Of a DNA stretch of 64,000 nucleotides, positions 18,964 through 28,640 are shown piece by piece. This stretch comes from Paracoccaceae bacterium (GTDB taxonomy: Bacteria; Pseudomonadota; Alphaproteobacteria; Rhodobacterales; Rhodobacteraceae). Below the pieces are notes generated by a model that was not told where the DNA came from, ran no database searches, and saw only the letters and a list, made by a program, of their open reading frames with translations. The DNA lies in assembly GCA_028150825.1 (NCBI GenBank), contig JAOGIM010000001.1:1-64000 (forward strand), in the 5' to 3' direction. The position numbers and the translations under genes are program-made. The stretch's first letter is position 1; each line of letters starts with the position of its first letter.

Positions 18964-20126
18964 TTGTTTAACAGCATGGAACTGGAAGCGTCCCAATGAA
19001 TATATACATTATCTTCCCATGTGATATGATGTGTCCGATTTTTTGGCCTCACTTGGTTGGGCGCGGTAACGTCAATGATACGGCCACTCTCCAAGCGCAC
19101 TTTGTATCTAGAAGTATTCCCCAGGTAACCAATGTCGTCGATCACGCCAAGTGTCTGGTTTTCGGTCTTTTTCTCTGGGGCTTGTTTGCTGAGATGAATT
19201 TTTTCTGGACGAAGACCAATATAAACATGACTTCCCTTGGAGACTTCGATGTTATGCTCAACATCGAAGTCTCCAATCTCAGTTTTAATCCGCAGATGGT
19301 TTACAGATGTCTCAATAACTTTGCCTTCAAAGATATTTGCAGAGCCAATGAAGTCAGCTATGAAACGATTTTCTGGGAATTCATAAATTTCCGTTGGAGT
19401 ACCTATCTGTACAAATTTACCTTTGTCCATGACCGCGATACGAGTAGAAAGTGTCATTGCCTCTTCTTGATCATGTGTAACAACAACAAAAGTAACGCCA
19501 ACCTTGTCCTGTATATTCATGAGTTCAAATTGAGTTTGCTCTCGTAATTTTTTATCAAGAGCTCCAAGTGGTTCGTCCAACAAAAGTAATTTTGGTTCTT
19601 TGACAAGCGCACGCGCGAGCGCGACTCGCTGTCTCTGTCCGCCAGACAGTTGTTGCGGCCGGCGCTTTTTGTAATCTCGTAATTCCACCAGTCTTAATAT
19701 GTCGTCAATTCTATCGCTAATTTCACTTTTCGAAAACCCGTCTTGTTGGAGCCCAAACGAAATATTTTTCTCAACGCTCATGTGTGGAAAGAGCGCATAA
19801 TTTTGAAACATCATATTAGTTGGACGCTCATAAGGCGGAACATCGGACATGTCTTTACCGTCAATAATTATTTTACCCGACGACGGTGCCTCAAATCCTG
19901 CGAGCATTCGCAGCAATGTTGTTTTACCGCAGCCAGAACCGCCAAGTAAACAAAAGAGCTCCCCCTTGTGTATATCTAGATTAACATCATTGACGGCAGT
20001 AAAATCGCCAAATTTTTTGATAACAGCACGTATTTGCAACAATGGTTCTTGGTCTGCGTCTTGGCTAGGGCCCTGCTCTTTAGATTGCTCGGGCGCAGGT
20101 GGCTTATTGACCATAATGGGCCTCAT
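18960..20126 (-). CDS. potG: Spermidine/putrescine-type ABC transporter ATP-binding protein (PotG/PotA-like)
   Basis: 388 aa. Residues ~1-30 are a Pro/Gln/Glu-rich leader, then the ABC domain: Walker A GGSGCGKTT, Q-loop MFQNYALFPHMSV, signature LSGGQRQR, Walker B LLLLDEPLGALD and H-loop VTHDQEEAM. The C-terminal ~130 residues form the TOBE/OB regulatory domain (YIGLRPEKIHLSKQ). A start four codons downstream is also possible. It energises PotHI. The four-base overlap with potH supports coupled translation. Confidence 0.9.
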   Translation of the reverse strand: MRPIMVNKPPAPEQSKEQGPSQDADQEPLLQIRAVIKKFGDFTAVNDVNLDIHKGELFCLLGGSGCGKTTLLRMLAGFEAPSSGKIIIDGKDMSDVPPYERPTNMMFQNYALFPHMSVEKNISFGLQQDGFSKSEISDRIDDILRLVELRDYKKRRPQQLSGGQRQRVALARALVKEPKLLLLDEPLGALDKKLREQTQFELMNIQDKVGVTFVVVTHDQEEAMTLSTRIAVMDKGKFVQIGTPTEIYEFPENRFIADFIGSANIFEGKVIETSVNHLRIKTEIGDFDVEHNIEVSKGSHVYIGLRPEKIHLSKQAPEKKTENQTLGVIDDIGYLGNTSRYKVRLESGRIIDVTAPNQVRPKNRTHHITWEDNVYIHWDASSSMLLNK

Positions 20127-20198
20127 TGGGAATTCAAAGTTAATTTGGCAACAGTCTATGGTGGCGCAAAGTACATAAGCGCCACCAATATGATCTAA

Positions 20199-21308
20199 TT
20201 AGTTGCCAGCTTTAAAATCAGTCCATGTTCGTGTTTGAATGCGTTGGACTTTCGGCGACAAAGACGCATTGGTGTACATGTCGTCAACCTGAGCACTTGT
20301 TGGAAAAGCTGCAGGACTTGACGTGACTTGTTCGTCGATCATGGGCTTTGCAGTCAAATTGGCTGTTGCGTACCAAGTAAAGTTGCTATCAGCGGCACCA
20401 ACTTCAGGGCGCATCATATAATCAAGAAACAAATGCGCGTCTTCAACATTTTCGGCGTCTGCAGGTATGAGCCAGCCGTCAATCCATAAATTAGCTTTCC
20501 CCTTACCTTCTGGAAGAAAGAAATCAAGAACCACGCCAGTGTTGGCTTCGGCCGCGCCGGACATCGCTAACAGCCCATCAGGACCCCAAGTTACAGCAAC
20601 ACAAAATTCTTTTTGTGGCATGCGCTGATAGGCATAATTGTCAAATGTCTTGATGTAGGGTCGAATTCCAGCAAGTAGATCGCCTGCTTTGGCATAGTCA
20701 GCCTTATCTTTTGTACCAGGGTCTAGGCCTAAATGGCTGAGCGCCATTGGAATAATGTCTTGCGGCGAGTCGAGAAAGGAAACTCCGCATTTCGCAAGCT
20801 CTTTCATATGCTTTGGATCAAAGATCATATCCATCGAGCCAATGGGGGCGTCTGGATACGTTGCCCGTACTAATTCTTCATTATAGGTAACTCCGTGCGT
20901 TCCCCACATATAAGGAATAAAGTGCTTGTTCCCCGGATCCCAATCTTTTCCCAATTGCTGCATAATTGCAGGGTCCATGTTGTTTGTGTTTCCAAGCTTG
21001 GACAAATCTAATGGCGCAACAATATTAGCCTGAATCAATCTAGCAACCATGCTGCCTGAATGGCTGACAACATCATAACCGCTGTCACCAGCAAGCAGTT
21101 TTGCATCAATTGATTCAGCCGAGTCATAGGTATCATAAATGACTTTTATACCGTATTCGGCTTCAAAATTGGCTATAGTTTCTTCCCCAATATACTCAGC
21201 CCAGTTTGTTACTTTTAGAATTCGATCCGCTGAATTTGCTGTACCTGCTATACAAATGCTAATTGCTAAGGTGCTGATAAGCATTTTTGAGTTGGTTTTT
21301 ATCCCCAT
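20199..21308 (-). CDS. potF: Periplasmic amine-binding protein of ABC transporter (PotF/PotD-like)
   Basis: 369 aa from ATG 21308, preceded by AAAGGGGAG; an upstream ATG at 21383 would put 25 residues before the signal peptide and is rejected. Signal peptide MLISTLAISICIAGTANSAD. The mature start ILKVTNWAEYIGEETIANFE is the usual PotF/PotD opening, and DTYDSAESIDAKLLAGDSGYDVV continues it. WGTHGVTYNEELV matches the ligand-cleft segment. It delivers solute to PotHI. Whether it binds putrescine, spermidine or a methylated relative is not decided by sequence alone. Confidence 0.88.
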   Translation of the reverse strand: MGIKTNSKMLISTLAISICIAGTANSADRILKVTNWAEYIGEETIANFEAEYGIKVIYDTYDSAESIDAKLLAGDSGYDVVSHSGSMVARLIQANIVAPLDLSKLGNTNNMDPAIMQQLGKDWDPGNKHFIPYMWGTHGVTYNEELVRATYPDAPIGSMDMIFDPKHMKELAKCGVSFLDSPQDIIPMALSHLGLDPGTKDKADYAKAGDLLAGIRPYIKTFDNYAYQRMPQKEFCVAVTWGPDGLLAMSGAAEANTGVVLDFFLPEGKGKANLWIDGWLIPADAENVEDAHLFLDYMMRPEVGAADSNFTWYATANLTAKPMIDEQVTSSPAAFPTSAQVDDMYTNASLSPKVQRIQTRTWTDFKAGN

Positions 21309-21728
21309 GGTGTCTAAACTCCCCTTTGAATTAATGGCCAAAGCTGAAAGATCGGCCAATATATTTGGTTCCTTCCAAAACATTTTTTAGCATAAGCGAA
21401 AAATACTCTGTCTTTTGCAAACTGTTCTTTTGCACATTTATTTTTTCTCAATTACACTTAGCCGTCATAATGCTGTTTAAAGGCTATTCTTTACAAAACC
21501 GATTAGTCAAGAAGATACAGGCAGTAGCTATATTAAAAGCGTGTATTGTTTTACCTTTATTGTTCAGCATAAAGAAATGTTTTGTTTGAAGCGAATTTAA
21601 ATACTTCAGAATGGTGCTGAATTATTTCTTAGTTACAATTCTTATCCTAATAAATGGGCTATACGTTTTGAATTTCTATGACTTGGGTTCAACATTACGC
21701 CTCAAAAAGTAAGAATGTGGAGGTAGAA

Positions 21729-22940
21729 TTAATTTTGATCTGTATTTGAGCTTAGTAACTCCGTATTTCGCAGAGCTAACATTCCTTCAGCGGGTTCATT
21801 CTCATTTAGAATAGGAAAGAATTCACGAAGTGCATTATGATAGCTGTGTACGCCATACTCCAAGTCAGACAACAGAATGCCATCAAAACCACTTGAAAAT
21901 GCTGCTTCCCAAGACCATTGGATCAATTGCTCGTCTTCCTTGCTCGTCATACGATCAATTCGCTTGGAAAGATAACGAGAGAGGCGCATACGTCGGTTCT
22001 CGTTCGCGTGCCGATAAGAGCTACCACGCTGGATGGTTTTCCCCAACTCTATAGGAAATTCTTGGTAAAAAATAACTGAGTCTGGATAAAGACCAAAAAC
22101 AAGATTTGGAAAGACACCAATATAAAGCCATGCATTTTGGTGATCTTTATCCAGGTCTTGAGGTGGCTCGAGGATTGAAACATAGTTTCGTACGCTCCAT
22201 TGCCGGCCTGCATTTGCGCGAAAGGATCCTATGGATTTAGATATTCCCGATCTTAAAGGTTCATCATGATAATTTGCACCAAAGAGATCATGCAGGCCTG
22301 GGTGGGCCAGTGGCACATGATAACCTTCATTATCGACATCCCGCACACATTTCCAATTTGCAGCAACCTCTTCGGTCCAATAACCGTCACCAGAAGGCAG
22401 TATTCTACCGAGGTTATATTGGTCAGTCTCTTTCGAAAAACGTTGCAAAACTTGAGACATAGGTGGTTGGGGCCCAGGTTTAAAACGAACGAAGACAAAA
22501 CCCTTCCATATGTCTAATTCGATGGACTTCAAGCCATACTCTATTGGATCAAGATCCGGCAAAGATTGTGGTTGAGCTGGTCCTCTTAACGTCCCATCTA
22601 AATTATAAACCCACCCATGAAAGGGACAAATAATAGCTGATCTACAATTTCCTGTGTCTTGACCAACTACTCTTGACCCACGATGGCGGCACAAATTATG
22701 GAACGCTCTAATCTGATTATCGTGTCCCCGGATGACCAAAGCCCGTTCGCCGACAAAGTCACAGGCAATAAAGTCTCCTGAATTTGGAATATCACTCATA
22801 TGGCAAACCAGTTGCCAGTGACTGCGAAACAAAAGGTCCTTTTCAGCCTCAAGCATCTCGGAACTAAAAAAACTCCAAGTTGGTAGGCCTCTTCTATCCC
22901 ATTCTGCTGGGATTTCCGTCTGGGTATGATCTATTGTCAT
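21729..22940 (-). CDS. Rieske non-heme iron oxygenase, alpha-subunit type (paralogue 2)
   Basis: 403 aa from ATG 22940, the same length as the paralogue at 11751; an in-frame start at 23021 would add a 27-residue unsupported leader. Rieske ligands Cys84, His86, Cys105, His108 (CRHRGSRVV...CPFHGWVY). Mononuclear iron site NWKCVRDVDNEGYHVPLAHPGLHDLF (the two His of YHVPLAH). This belongs to the quaternary-amine-demethylase-like branch of Rieske oxygenases. It lies 345 bp upstream of potF on the same strand. No reductase gene is nearby, so an unlinked electron donor is needed. Substrate unknown. Confidence 0.82.
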   Translation of the reverse strand: MTIDHTQTEIPAEWDRRGLPTWSFFSSEMLEAEKDLLFRSHWQLVCHMSDIPNSGDFIACDFVGERALVIRGHDNQIRAFHNLCRHRGSRVVGQDTGNCRSAIICPFHGWVYNLDGTLRGPAQPQSLPDLDPIEYGLKSIELDIWKGFVFVRFKPGPQPPMSQVLQRFSKETDQYNLGRILPSGDGYWTEEVAANWKCVRDVDNEGYHVPLAHPGLHDLFGANYHDEPLRSGISKSIGSFRANAGRQWSVRNYVSILEPPQDLDKDHQNAWLYIGVFPNLVFGLYPDSVIFYQEFPIELGKTIQRGSSYRHANENRRMRLSRYLSKRIDRMTSKEDEQLIQWSWEAAFSSGFDGILLSDLEYGVHSYHNALREFFPILNENEPAEGMLALRNTELLSSNTDQN

Positions 22941-23362
22941 TAACCTATCCAAAAACACTCGTTCCAACAGTATAACGCGATTTAGGAAGTCCTCAAATGA
23001 TATTGTATGAAAAAGCATCAAAACAGCTTTGGGAGAAACAACTTTATTATCCGAAACAATGACCTTTGAATAGAAATATGAGGCAAATAAATAATTATGA
23101 AGCTTAAAAGTTTTTAAGGTTCACGGGGTATCAGCGGTATTATACAGATAAACTATTCAGTCATTTCAGAATGTAAAAAAGCATATACGATCACAATCAA
23201 TGTAAGACCCAAAATAACTTGCCAAGACAAAGGAACATATAACTTCTCATATCAAGACCTTTTGACAAAAGTTTGCCGCATAAGCAGGGACTTTATCATT
23301 CTCGCAGATGACCCATCGGTTTAAGGAGGACCTTCACCATTAGTAGCAAGAAGTCGTCAAGA
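22941..23362. other. Intergenic region without recognised features
   Basis: About 420 bp of AT-rich DNA between the second Rieske gene and the MFS gene, both on the minus strand. It should hold the Rieske promoter. I see no small gene, hairpin terminator or repeat. Confidence 0.4.
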
Positions 23363-24553
23363 CTACTTCAAAGCTATATTATCCATTCTGTCCGCTTCAT
23401 CTTGATTGGGAAGGATGAGAGCCGCTAAAAAGATGAAAAATGCAATCAAACTCATTACAGAAAAAAGCATTCTAATTTCGTAGCCATTTTGCAAAAGGTA
23501 ACTGCAAATTGGTAAAACGCTCGCACCAACACACAAATTAAGCATAAATTTCATGCTTAGTATACTAGCACGCCGGCTATCAGGGACGTATCTCGAAATC
23601 ACAGCATCGTTTATGGGGATTTGGCCAAAAACGAATAGCATTGCTAAGCTCATGGTAAAGAATAATGCCCAATCAGAATATAATGATGCGCAAAAAATGA
23701 ATGTAATCTGCCCTGTTGCGATGCACAGCAAAATTATTTTGGGCGAATATTTGTCAATAAGTTTGCCAATTGCGATTTGTGCAAATGAGGCGCAAGCATA
23801 AACTAGCGACGCCAAAGCTCCCGTGATTGCAACTGATGTGGAGATACTTGGTAATGAAATTTCGAAATATCGTGGCACTATAAACGTCATAGCTCCGAAT
23901 ATAAACCCTCCACTCAGAGTGGATAATACAATAGAACCCAATGCCCATTGCCAATTTTGCGCAAAGTTTTCACTTTTTTTTGAGCGGGGCTGAGCAATGA
24001 TGGCAGTTTCATCCTTCAAGGAAAGCAAGAATATGATACCGTAAAAAATGCACAATACTCCAGGAATTATAAAGCACATTCGCCAATCCCCAAAAACTAA
24101 TATAGCTCCAACAATTAGAGGTGCTGCAGCGACCCCCATATTGCCAAAAACTCCATTTATTCCCAATCTTAGGCCAGTTTTTTCATTCTTTGATAGCAAC
24201 ATCGCAATGCCGACTGGGTGATATATCGCCGCAAATACACCTATGACCGCAAGAGCGCAGGTCAGTGAAGAAATGCTATCAGAAATACCTGCCGCTATTG
24301 CGCTACTTCCAATGCCAAAATGAAAGATAACCATTAGTGTGGACCGAGAAAATTTATCTGCAAGATATGAAGCTACAGGTGCAAAGCCACCAAAAAAAAT
24401 AAACCCTAATGTACCAAAAAAAATAATTTTTTCATAGGATAATCCAAAATTTGTCCCCGCATCATATGCAGCTTTTGCAAAGATGAGCATCATAAAGTGA
24501 TCTAAAAAATGACTAATGTTTAAAAAAATATCATCAACTTTTTTTGATCTCAT
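23363..24553 (-). CDS. Major facilitator superfamily transporter
   Basis: 396 aa with about 12 hydrophobic helices. The MFS loop between helices 2 and 3 reads ASYLADKFSRSTLM, a GxLaDrxGrr-like motif, and a second cytoplasmic-loop copy is GKLIDKYSPK. GAGAG starts upstream with ATG at 24553. No operon partner: the nearest same-strand gene is a cupin ~250 bp upstream. Substrate unknown; proximity to hydroxyacid enzymes hints at an organic acid or amine but that is weak. Confidence 0.85.
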   Translation of the reverse strand: MRSKKVDDIFLNISHFLDHFMMLIFAKAAYDAGTNFGLSYEKIIFFGTLGFIFFGGFAPVASYLADKFSRSTLMVIFHFGIGSSAIAAGISDSISSLTCALAVIGVFAAIYHPVGIAMLLSKNEKTGLRLGINGVFGNMGVAAAPLIVGAILVFGDWRMCFIIPGVLCIFYGIIFLLSLKDETAIIAQPRSKKSENFAQNWQWALGSIVLSTLSGGFIFGAMTFIVPRYFEISLPSISTSVAITGALASLVYACASFAQIAIGKLIDKYSPKIILLCIATGQITFIFCASLYSDWALFFTMSLAMLFVFGQIPINDAVISRYVPDSRRASILSMKFMLNLCVGASVLPICSYLLQNGYEIRMLFSVMSLIAFFIFLAALILPNQDEADRMDNIALK

Positions 24554-24807
24554 TAGCTCTCAACCCTCTCACATCCGATGTTAAATTTAACGAGGTAGTA
24601 CAACTTTTTCGAGTCAAACTAATAATTAAAATTGAATCCTAAGTTAGTACACGCGAGCTAAAGCAACTAGTTTTGTCAAAATATCAATCAATTTAATTAA
24701 GGCTAGTCTATTCTCAGGAGTTTTTGATCTAGCTATCGATCGTTCCAAAAGCTTTTAATTCACTTGAACTAACTGCAAAAGTCAGATTAGCTTACTCTGA
24801 GCTTTCT

Positions 24808-25224
24808 TTAGTCTGAATATAATTCAGAAAGCGTATTATAGTCTTGGTCGGAAACATGCTCCAGCCATCTGATATGCTTTTCATCTAAAGCTTCTTGAAT
24901 AGCTATATGCTTCATAGCATTATTAGCAGTCGCTCCATGCCAGTGTTCTTCATTTGGGGGAATCCAGACCGTATCGCCGGCTTGAATAAATTGCGGTTCT
25001 TCATTTCTCAATCCTACAAGTCCAACGCCACTTAAGACGTGTAAAGTTTGTCCAAGGGGGTGCGTGTGCCATGCCGTCCTCGCTCCTGGTTCAAACGTTA
25101 CATTCATAGCGCGGACTTGCGCTGGCTCAGGGGCAACAATGATCGGATCCTGCCAAACATTTCCCGTAAACCAATCTAAGGAAGCTTTCTTTGTTGGGTT
25201 TGTTCCCAATTTAACTATATTCAA
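24808..25224 (-). CDS. Cupin-domain protein (mandelonitrile-lyase-like family)
   Basis: 138 aa. Single cupin barrel: WFTGNVWQDPII, then FEPGARTAWHTHPLGQTLHVLSGVG (metal ligands His/His/Gln-Glu region), and DTVWIPPNEEHWHGATANNAMKHIAI with the second-motif His. This matches the small cupin group that includes bacterial hydroxynitrile lyase-like proteins, many of which are of unknown role. It is divergent from the D-2-hydroxyacid dehydrogenase at 25503. A catalytic role in small-molecule metabolism is likely but unspecified. Confidence 0.85.
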   Translation of the reverse strand: MNIVKLGTNPTKKASLDWFTGNVWQDPIIVAPEPAQVRAMNVTFEPGARTAWHTHPLGQTLHVLSGVGLVGLRNEEPQFIQAGDTVWIPPNEEHWHGATANNAMKHIAIQEALDEKHIRWLEHVSDQDYNTLSELYSD

Positions 25225-25502
25225 TTTATTTTACCTTATTTAACACCCTTTAATTCGTATCATTATTATTAGCAAAACACAATTCGGCCTAAGTTCTAAA
25301 TTAATTTCTAATAGGTCCAAAATTAGATATTAATTTATAAAAGATTTATCTTACCTTCTCATTTAAGTTTTCAATGTGTTACATAATAATCTAATCGAAA
25401 CATCAAATAATTAAGTTTTGATAGTGCTTGACTTGATTGAAAAGCAAGCTGAATATTTAGCCTAGCTGAATAAACATTATCTTGTAAAAGTTGAGAATAC
25501 AT

Positions 25503-26555
25503 ATGGGCAATATCAAACCAAAATTGTTATATTTTAACAATTGGTTGAAGGGTCATGCTGTGGAGATCCTTAATAAATATTCAGACATTGATTTGGTAAA
25601 ACTAAATTTCGCTGATAAGCATGAAATTTCTGATAATACGCTAAGCACATTTACTGGCTACCAAATAATGCCTCGCACCGAACTCGATCCTCACTATCTT
25701 TTAAACAAAGCGTTGATTTATAAAATGGATAATCTGCTCGCGGTGTGTTCGACAGGATCTGGCTACGATATGATAGACGTAGCAGCTTGCAATGAGGCTG
25801 GTATTATAGTTTGCAACCAAGCTGGAACCAATAAGGAAGCAGTCGCCGAACACGTGTTTGGCCTAATTTTGGCGATATCAAAAAACATAATTAAAGCCAA
25901 CCAAGATATGCGTTCAATTGATCTTCTCGGAAGAAAGAGCTTAACAGGAAATGACATTTTTGGGAAGACTTTGGGTATTGTTGGGCTTGGGCATATTGGT
26001 ACGAGAGTTGCCAAAATCGCGAACGCTTTTAGTTTGAATGTTATTTCTTATGATCCATACGTAGATGCAAAGGAGACCAGAAACCGTTATGCGACTAAAA
26101 GCGATTGGACTACAGTACTTTCTGAAAGTGATTTCATCACTGTGCACTGCCCCCGAACAAAAGAAACGCTCAACATGTTTGGTTCAACTGCTTTTCAGAA
26201 AATGAAGGCAGAAGCGATATTTATAAATACAGCTCGAGGAGGAATACATAACGAAAAAGATCTTGAGAACGCTTTATCATCAAATCAAATTTCCGGAGCG
26301 GCTTTAGATGTTTGGTGGGACGAACCAACACCAATCACTAATCCACTCTTAAAATTCGATAATGTTATAGCTTCACCACACATCGCTGGTGTTACCAATC
26401 AAGCTAAGGCAAATATGGGTATTCAAGCAGCGGAACAATGGAAAGAAATATTCAAGGGAAAAGTGCCCACCCGTCTAGTTAACCCAGAAACATGGGAGAA
26501 ATACTCACATCGTTTCCAAAGAATATTTGGATTTACACCCGACAAGATTTTGTAA
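25503..26555 (+). CDS. D-isomer-specific 2-hydroxyacid dehydrogenase
   Basis: 350 aa from ATG 25503 (TTG 25491 is the less likely alternative). NAD-binding motif GIVGLGHIGTRVAKIANAF with Asp at the strand end (SYDPY). Catalytic residues: Arg in INTARGG, Glu in DVWWDEPTP, His in ASPHIAGVT. It reduces 2-oxoacids to D-2-hydroxyacids or the reverse. The family includes phosphoglycerate, glyoxylate/hydroxypyruvate and formate dehydrogenases; no serine-regulatory ACT domain is present, so it is not a full SerA. Convergent with the tartrate-dehydrogenase-like gene. Confidence 0.87.
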   Translation: MGNIKPKLLYFNNWLKGHAVEILNKYSDIDLVKLNFADKHEISDNTLSTFTGYQIMPRTELDPHYLLNKALIYKMDNLLAVCSTGSGYDMIDVAACNEAGIIVCNQAGTNKEAVAEHVFGLILAISKNIIKANQDMRSIDLLGRKSLTGNDIFGKTLGIVGLGHIGTRVAKIANAFSLNVISYDPYVDAKETRNRYATKSDWTTVLSESDFITVHCPRTKETLNMFGSTAFQKMKAEAIFINTARGGIHNEKDLENALSSNQISGAALDVWWDEPTPITNPLLKFDNVIASPHIAGVTNQAKANMGIQAAEQWKEIFKGKVPTRLVNPETWEKYSHRFQRIFGFTPDKIL

Positions 26556-26674
26556 ATATAATTTTATTTTTTACATCTAATCACGCACATTTACGAACTT
26601 CATCTTGAATATGTTTTTGATATTAAACCTATAAAAAGAAAACTGATTAAATATAGCTTATCTAAATTTTATCT

Positions 26675-27754
26675 TTAGTTTTCTTTTATTATATCTGCAA
26701 TTCCTTTTCCACAAGTTATGGTACTTGCGGTTCCGGCAAGATCCGCAGTGCGTAAATCAATCTGCGACAAAGCTGTTTCAATTGCGTCAGTAATACTTTT
26801 TGCTGCTTCTTCATGGCCCAGGTGTTCCAGCATCATTGCACCAGCCCAGATTTGTCCCACAGGGTTAGCTATACCTTGGCCAGCAATATCTGGTGCGGAC
26901 CCATGTACAGGTTCAAATAAAGAGGGGAAATTAGCCTCAGGATTTATGTTCCCAGAAGGCGCAATTCCAATTGTACCTGTACAGGCAGGCCCTAGATCTG
27001 ACAAAATATCACCGAACAAATTAGAACCAACTACAACATCAAACCAGTCAGGGTGTTGTACAAAATGTGCTGAAAGTATATCAATATGATACTGATCACA
27101 GCTTACACTAGGATAACTTTTAGCCATTTCCTCTACGCGTTCGTCCCAGTACGGCATAGTTATCGAAATGCCATTAGATTTGGTCGCCGATGTTAGATGC
27201 CTTTTGGGACGCCTCATTGCCAGTTCGAAGGCATATTTAAGCACACGATCAACCCCGATCCGCGTCATAATTGTTTCCTGAACTACAAATTCACGTTCAG
27301 TTCCAGCAAACATTTTACCGCCAACTGATGAATATTCACCCTCGGTATTCTCTCTTATTATTAAAAAATCTATTTCACCCGGAGCACGGTTAGCCAAAGG
27401 TGAAGGAACCCCAGGTAACAAGCGAACAGGTCGCATATTTATGTATTGGTCAAATTCACGCCTAAATTTAATCAACGATCCCCACAGTGATATATGGTCT
27501 GGCATTTTATCCGGCAACCCAACGGCACCGAAAAAAATAGCATCGTGGATACTTATTTTCTCCTTCCAATCGTCAGGAAGCATCTTGCCATGTTTCGAAT
27601 AATATTCATAACTTGAGAATTCAAAATGTTCGAAATTTAGATTAATTTCGAATTTCTTCGCTACAGCTTCTAATGCGCGAAGCCCTTCAGGCATCACCTC
27701 TTTTCCAATTCCATCTCCTGGAATTACAGCTATATTGATCTGATTGCTTACCAT
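26675..27754 (-). CDS. Tartrate dehydrogenase/decarboxylase-like (isocitrate/isopropylmalate DH family)
   Basis: 359 aa, start ATG 27754, 19 bp after livF stop, same strand, so likely the last gene of the Liv operon. Beta-decarboxylating dehydrogenase fold: AVIPGDGIGKEVMPE, IIRENTEGEYSSVGG, RRPKRHLTSATKSN, the metal-binding VVGSNLFGDILSDLG and EPVHGSAPDIAGQGIANP. FFGAVGLPDKMPDHISLWG is the segment typical of tartrate/D-malate dehydrogenases rather than LeuB. It oxidises a 2-hydroxydicarboxylate with NAD+. D-malate or 3-isopropylmalate are alternative substrates. Confidence 0.82.
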   Translation of the reverse strand: MVSNQINIAVIPGDGIGKEVMPEGLRALEAVAKKFEINLNFEHFEFSSYEYYSKHGKMLPDDWKEKISIHDAIFFGAVGLPDKMPDHISLWGSLIKFRREFDQYINMRPVRLLPGVPSPLANRAPGEIDFLIIRENTEGEYSSVGGKMFAGTEREFVVQETIMTRIGVDRVLKYAFELAMRRPKRHLTSATKSNGISITMPYWDERVEEMAKSYPSVSCDQYHIDILSAHFVQHPDWFDVVVGSNLFGDILSDLGPACTGTIGIAPSGNINPEANFPSLFEPVHGSAPDIAGQGIANPVGQIWAGAMMLEHLGHEEAAKSITDAIETALSQIDLRTADLAGTASTITCGKGIADIIKEN

Positions 27755-27773
27755 TCTATTTTTTTAGCTCTTT

Positions 27774-28640
27774 TCAACCGCCTAAAAACAAGCGGCCTAC
27801 ATCAGGGTTTTCTAGTAAATTGTCCCCGCTATCTGCTATCGCAGTCTCACCAGATACCAGTACGTAACCGATATCCGCGAAAGCGAGACCTTTTTTAGCA
27901 TTTTGCTCTACCATAATGATGGTTTTGCCGTCTTTCCTTTGTAGGTCATCAAGAATTTCAAAAACCATATCTATAAATCGTGGTTCAAGGCCAATGGATG
28001 GCTCATCGACAAGCAAAACTTTAGGCTGCATTACCAATGCTCGAGATATTTCTAGAAGTCTACGCTCACCCCCGGACAACACTCCAGCAGGTTTATCCCT
28101 TCTTTCAGCTAATCGACTGTATTTATCAAATACCATGTCTGCAGCAGCTTTTGCTTCTGCTGGTTTATTTTTCAAAAATCCACCCATTAAGAGATTTTCT
28201 TCAACAGTCATTTTTGGAAAAACGGACTTATCTTGTAATATATATGCGATACCAGCTTTTGAAAGCTTTTGCGCTGGTGTAAGTCCAGTCACGTCAACAC
28301 CGTCAATAATTATTGAACCAGAAAAAATATTTGTAAAACCAAAAATTGAATGCAGAACTGTAGATTTACCCGCACCATTAGGGCCAATTAGGCATAGAGA
28401 TTGACCAGATCCAACGCTAAGATGAAAATCGTGCAAAATTTCCATTTTGCCATAACCGGCTCGTAGATTTCTAATTTCTAAGAAAGCGTTGCCAGATACC
28501 AACGCCTCAAGCCGTTCCACTTTTGGTGATGAAGAAGAAATAGTTGCAGCTTCTTTAGCAACTTGATCTACTGAGAGTACAGCGTCAACGCCACCAGTGC
28601 CGTAACCACTAATCTTACTTGTTTTGGTTTGGTCCGGCAT
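27774..28640 (-). CDS. livF: Branched-chain amino acid-type ABC transporter ATP-binding protein LivF with long N-terminal extension
   Basis: 288 aa from ATG 28640, overlapping the livG stop as TGATG. The ABC core has Walker A IGPNGAGKSTVL, signature LSGGERRLLEISRAL, Walker B VLLVDEPSIGLE and VEQNAKKGLAFADIGYVL. LivF proteins are usually about 235 aa; here ~50 residues precede the core (Ser-rich VAKEAATISSSSPKVERLEAL), with no known domain. Core function is to energise LivHM together with LivG. Confidence 0.88.
   Translation of the reverse strand: MPDQTKTSKISGYGTGGVDAVLSVDQVAKEAATISSSSPKVERLEALVSGNAFLEIRNLRAGYGKMEILHDFHLSVGSGQSLCLIGPNGAGKSTVLHSIFGFTNIFSGSIIIDGVDVTGLTPAQKLSKAGIAYILQDKSVFPKMTVEENLLMGGFLKNKPAEAKAAADMVFDKYSRLAERRDKPAGVLSGGERRLLEISRALVMQPKVLLVDEPSIGLEPRFIDMVFEILDDLQRKDGKTIIMVEQNAKKGLAFADIGYVLVSGETAIADSGDNLLENPDVGRLFLGG

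Noticed and set aside
18996-19547. 183-codon plus frame
   Set aside because: Antisense shadow of potG, which has all ABC motifs.
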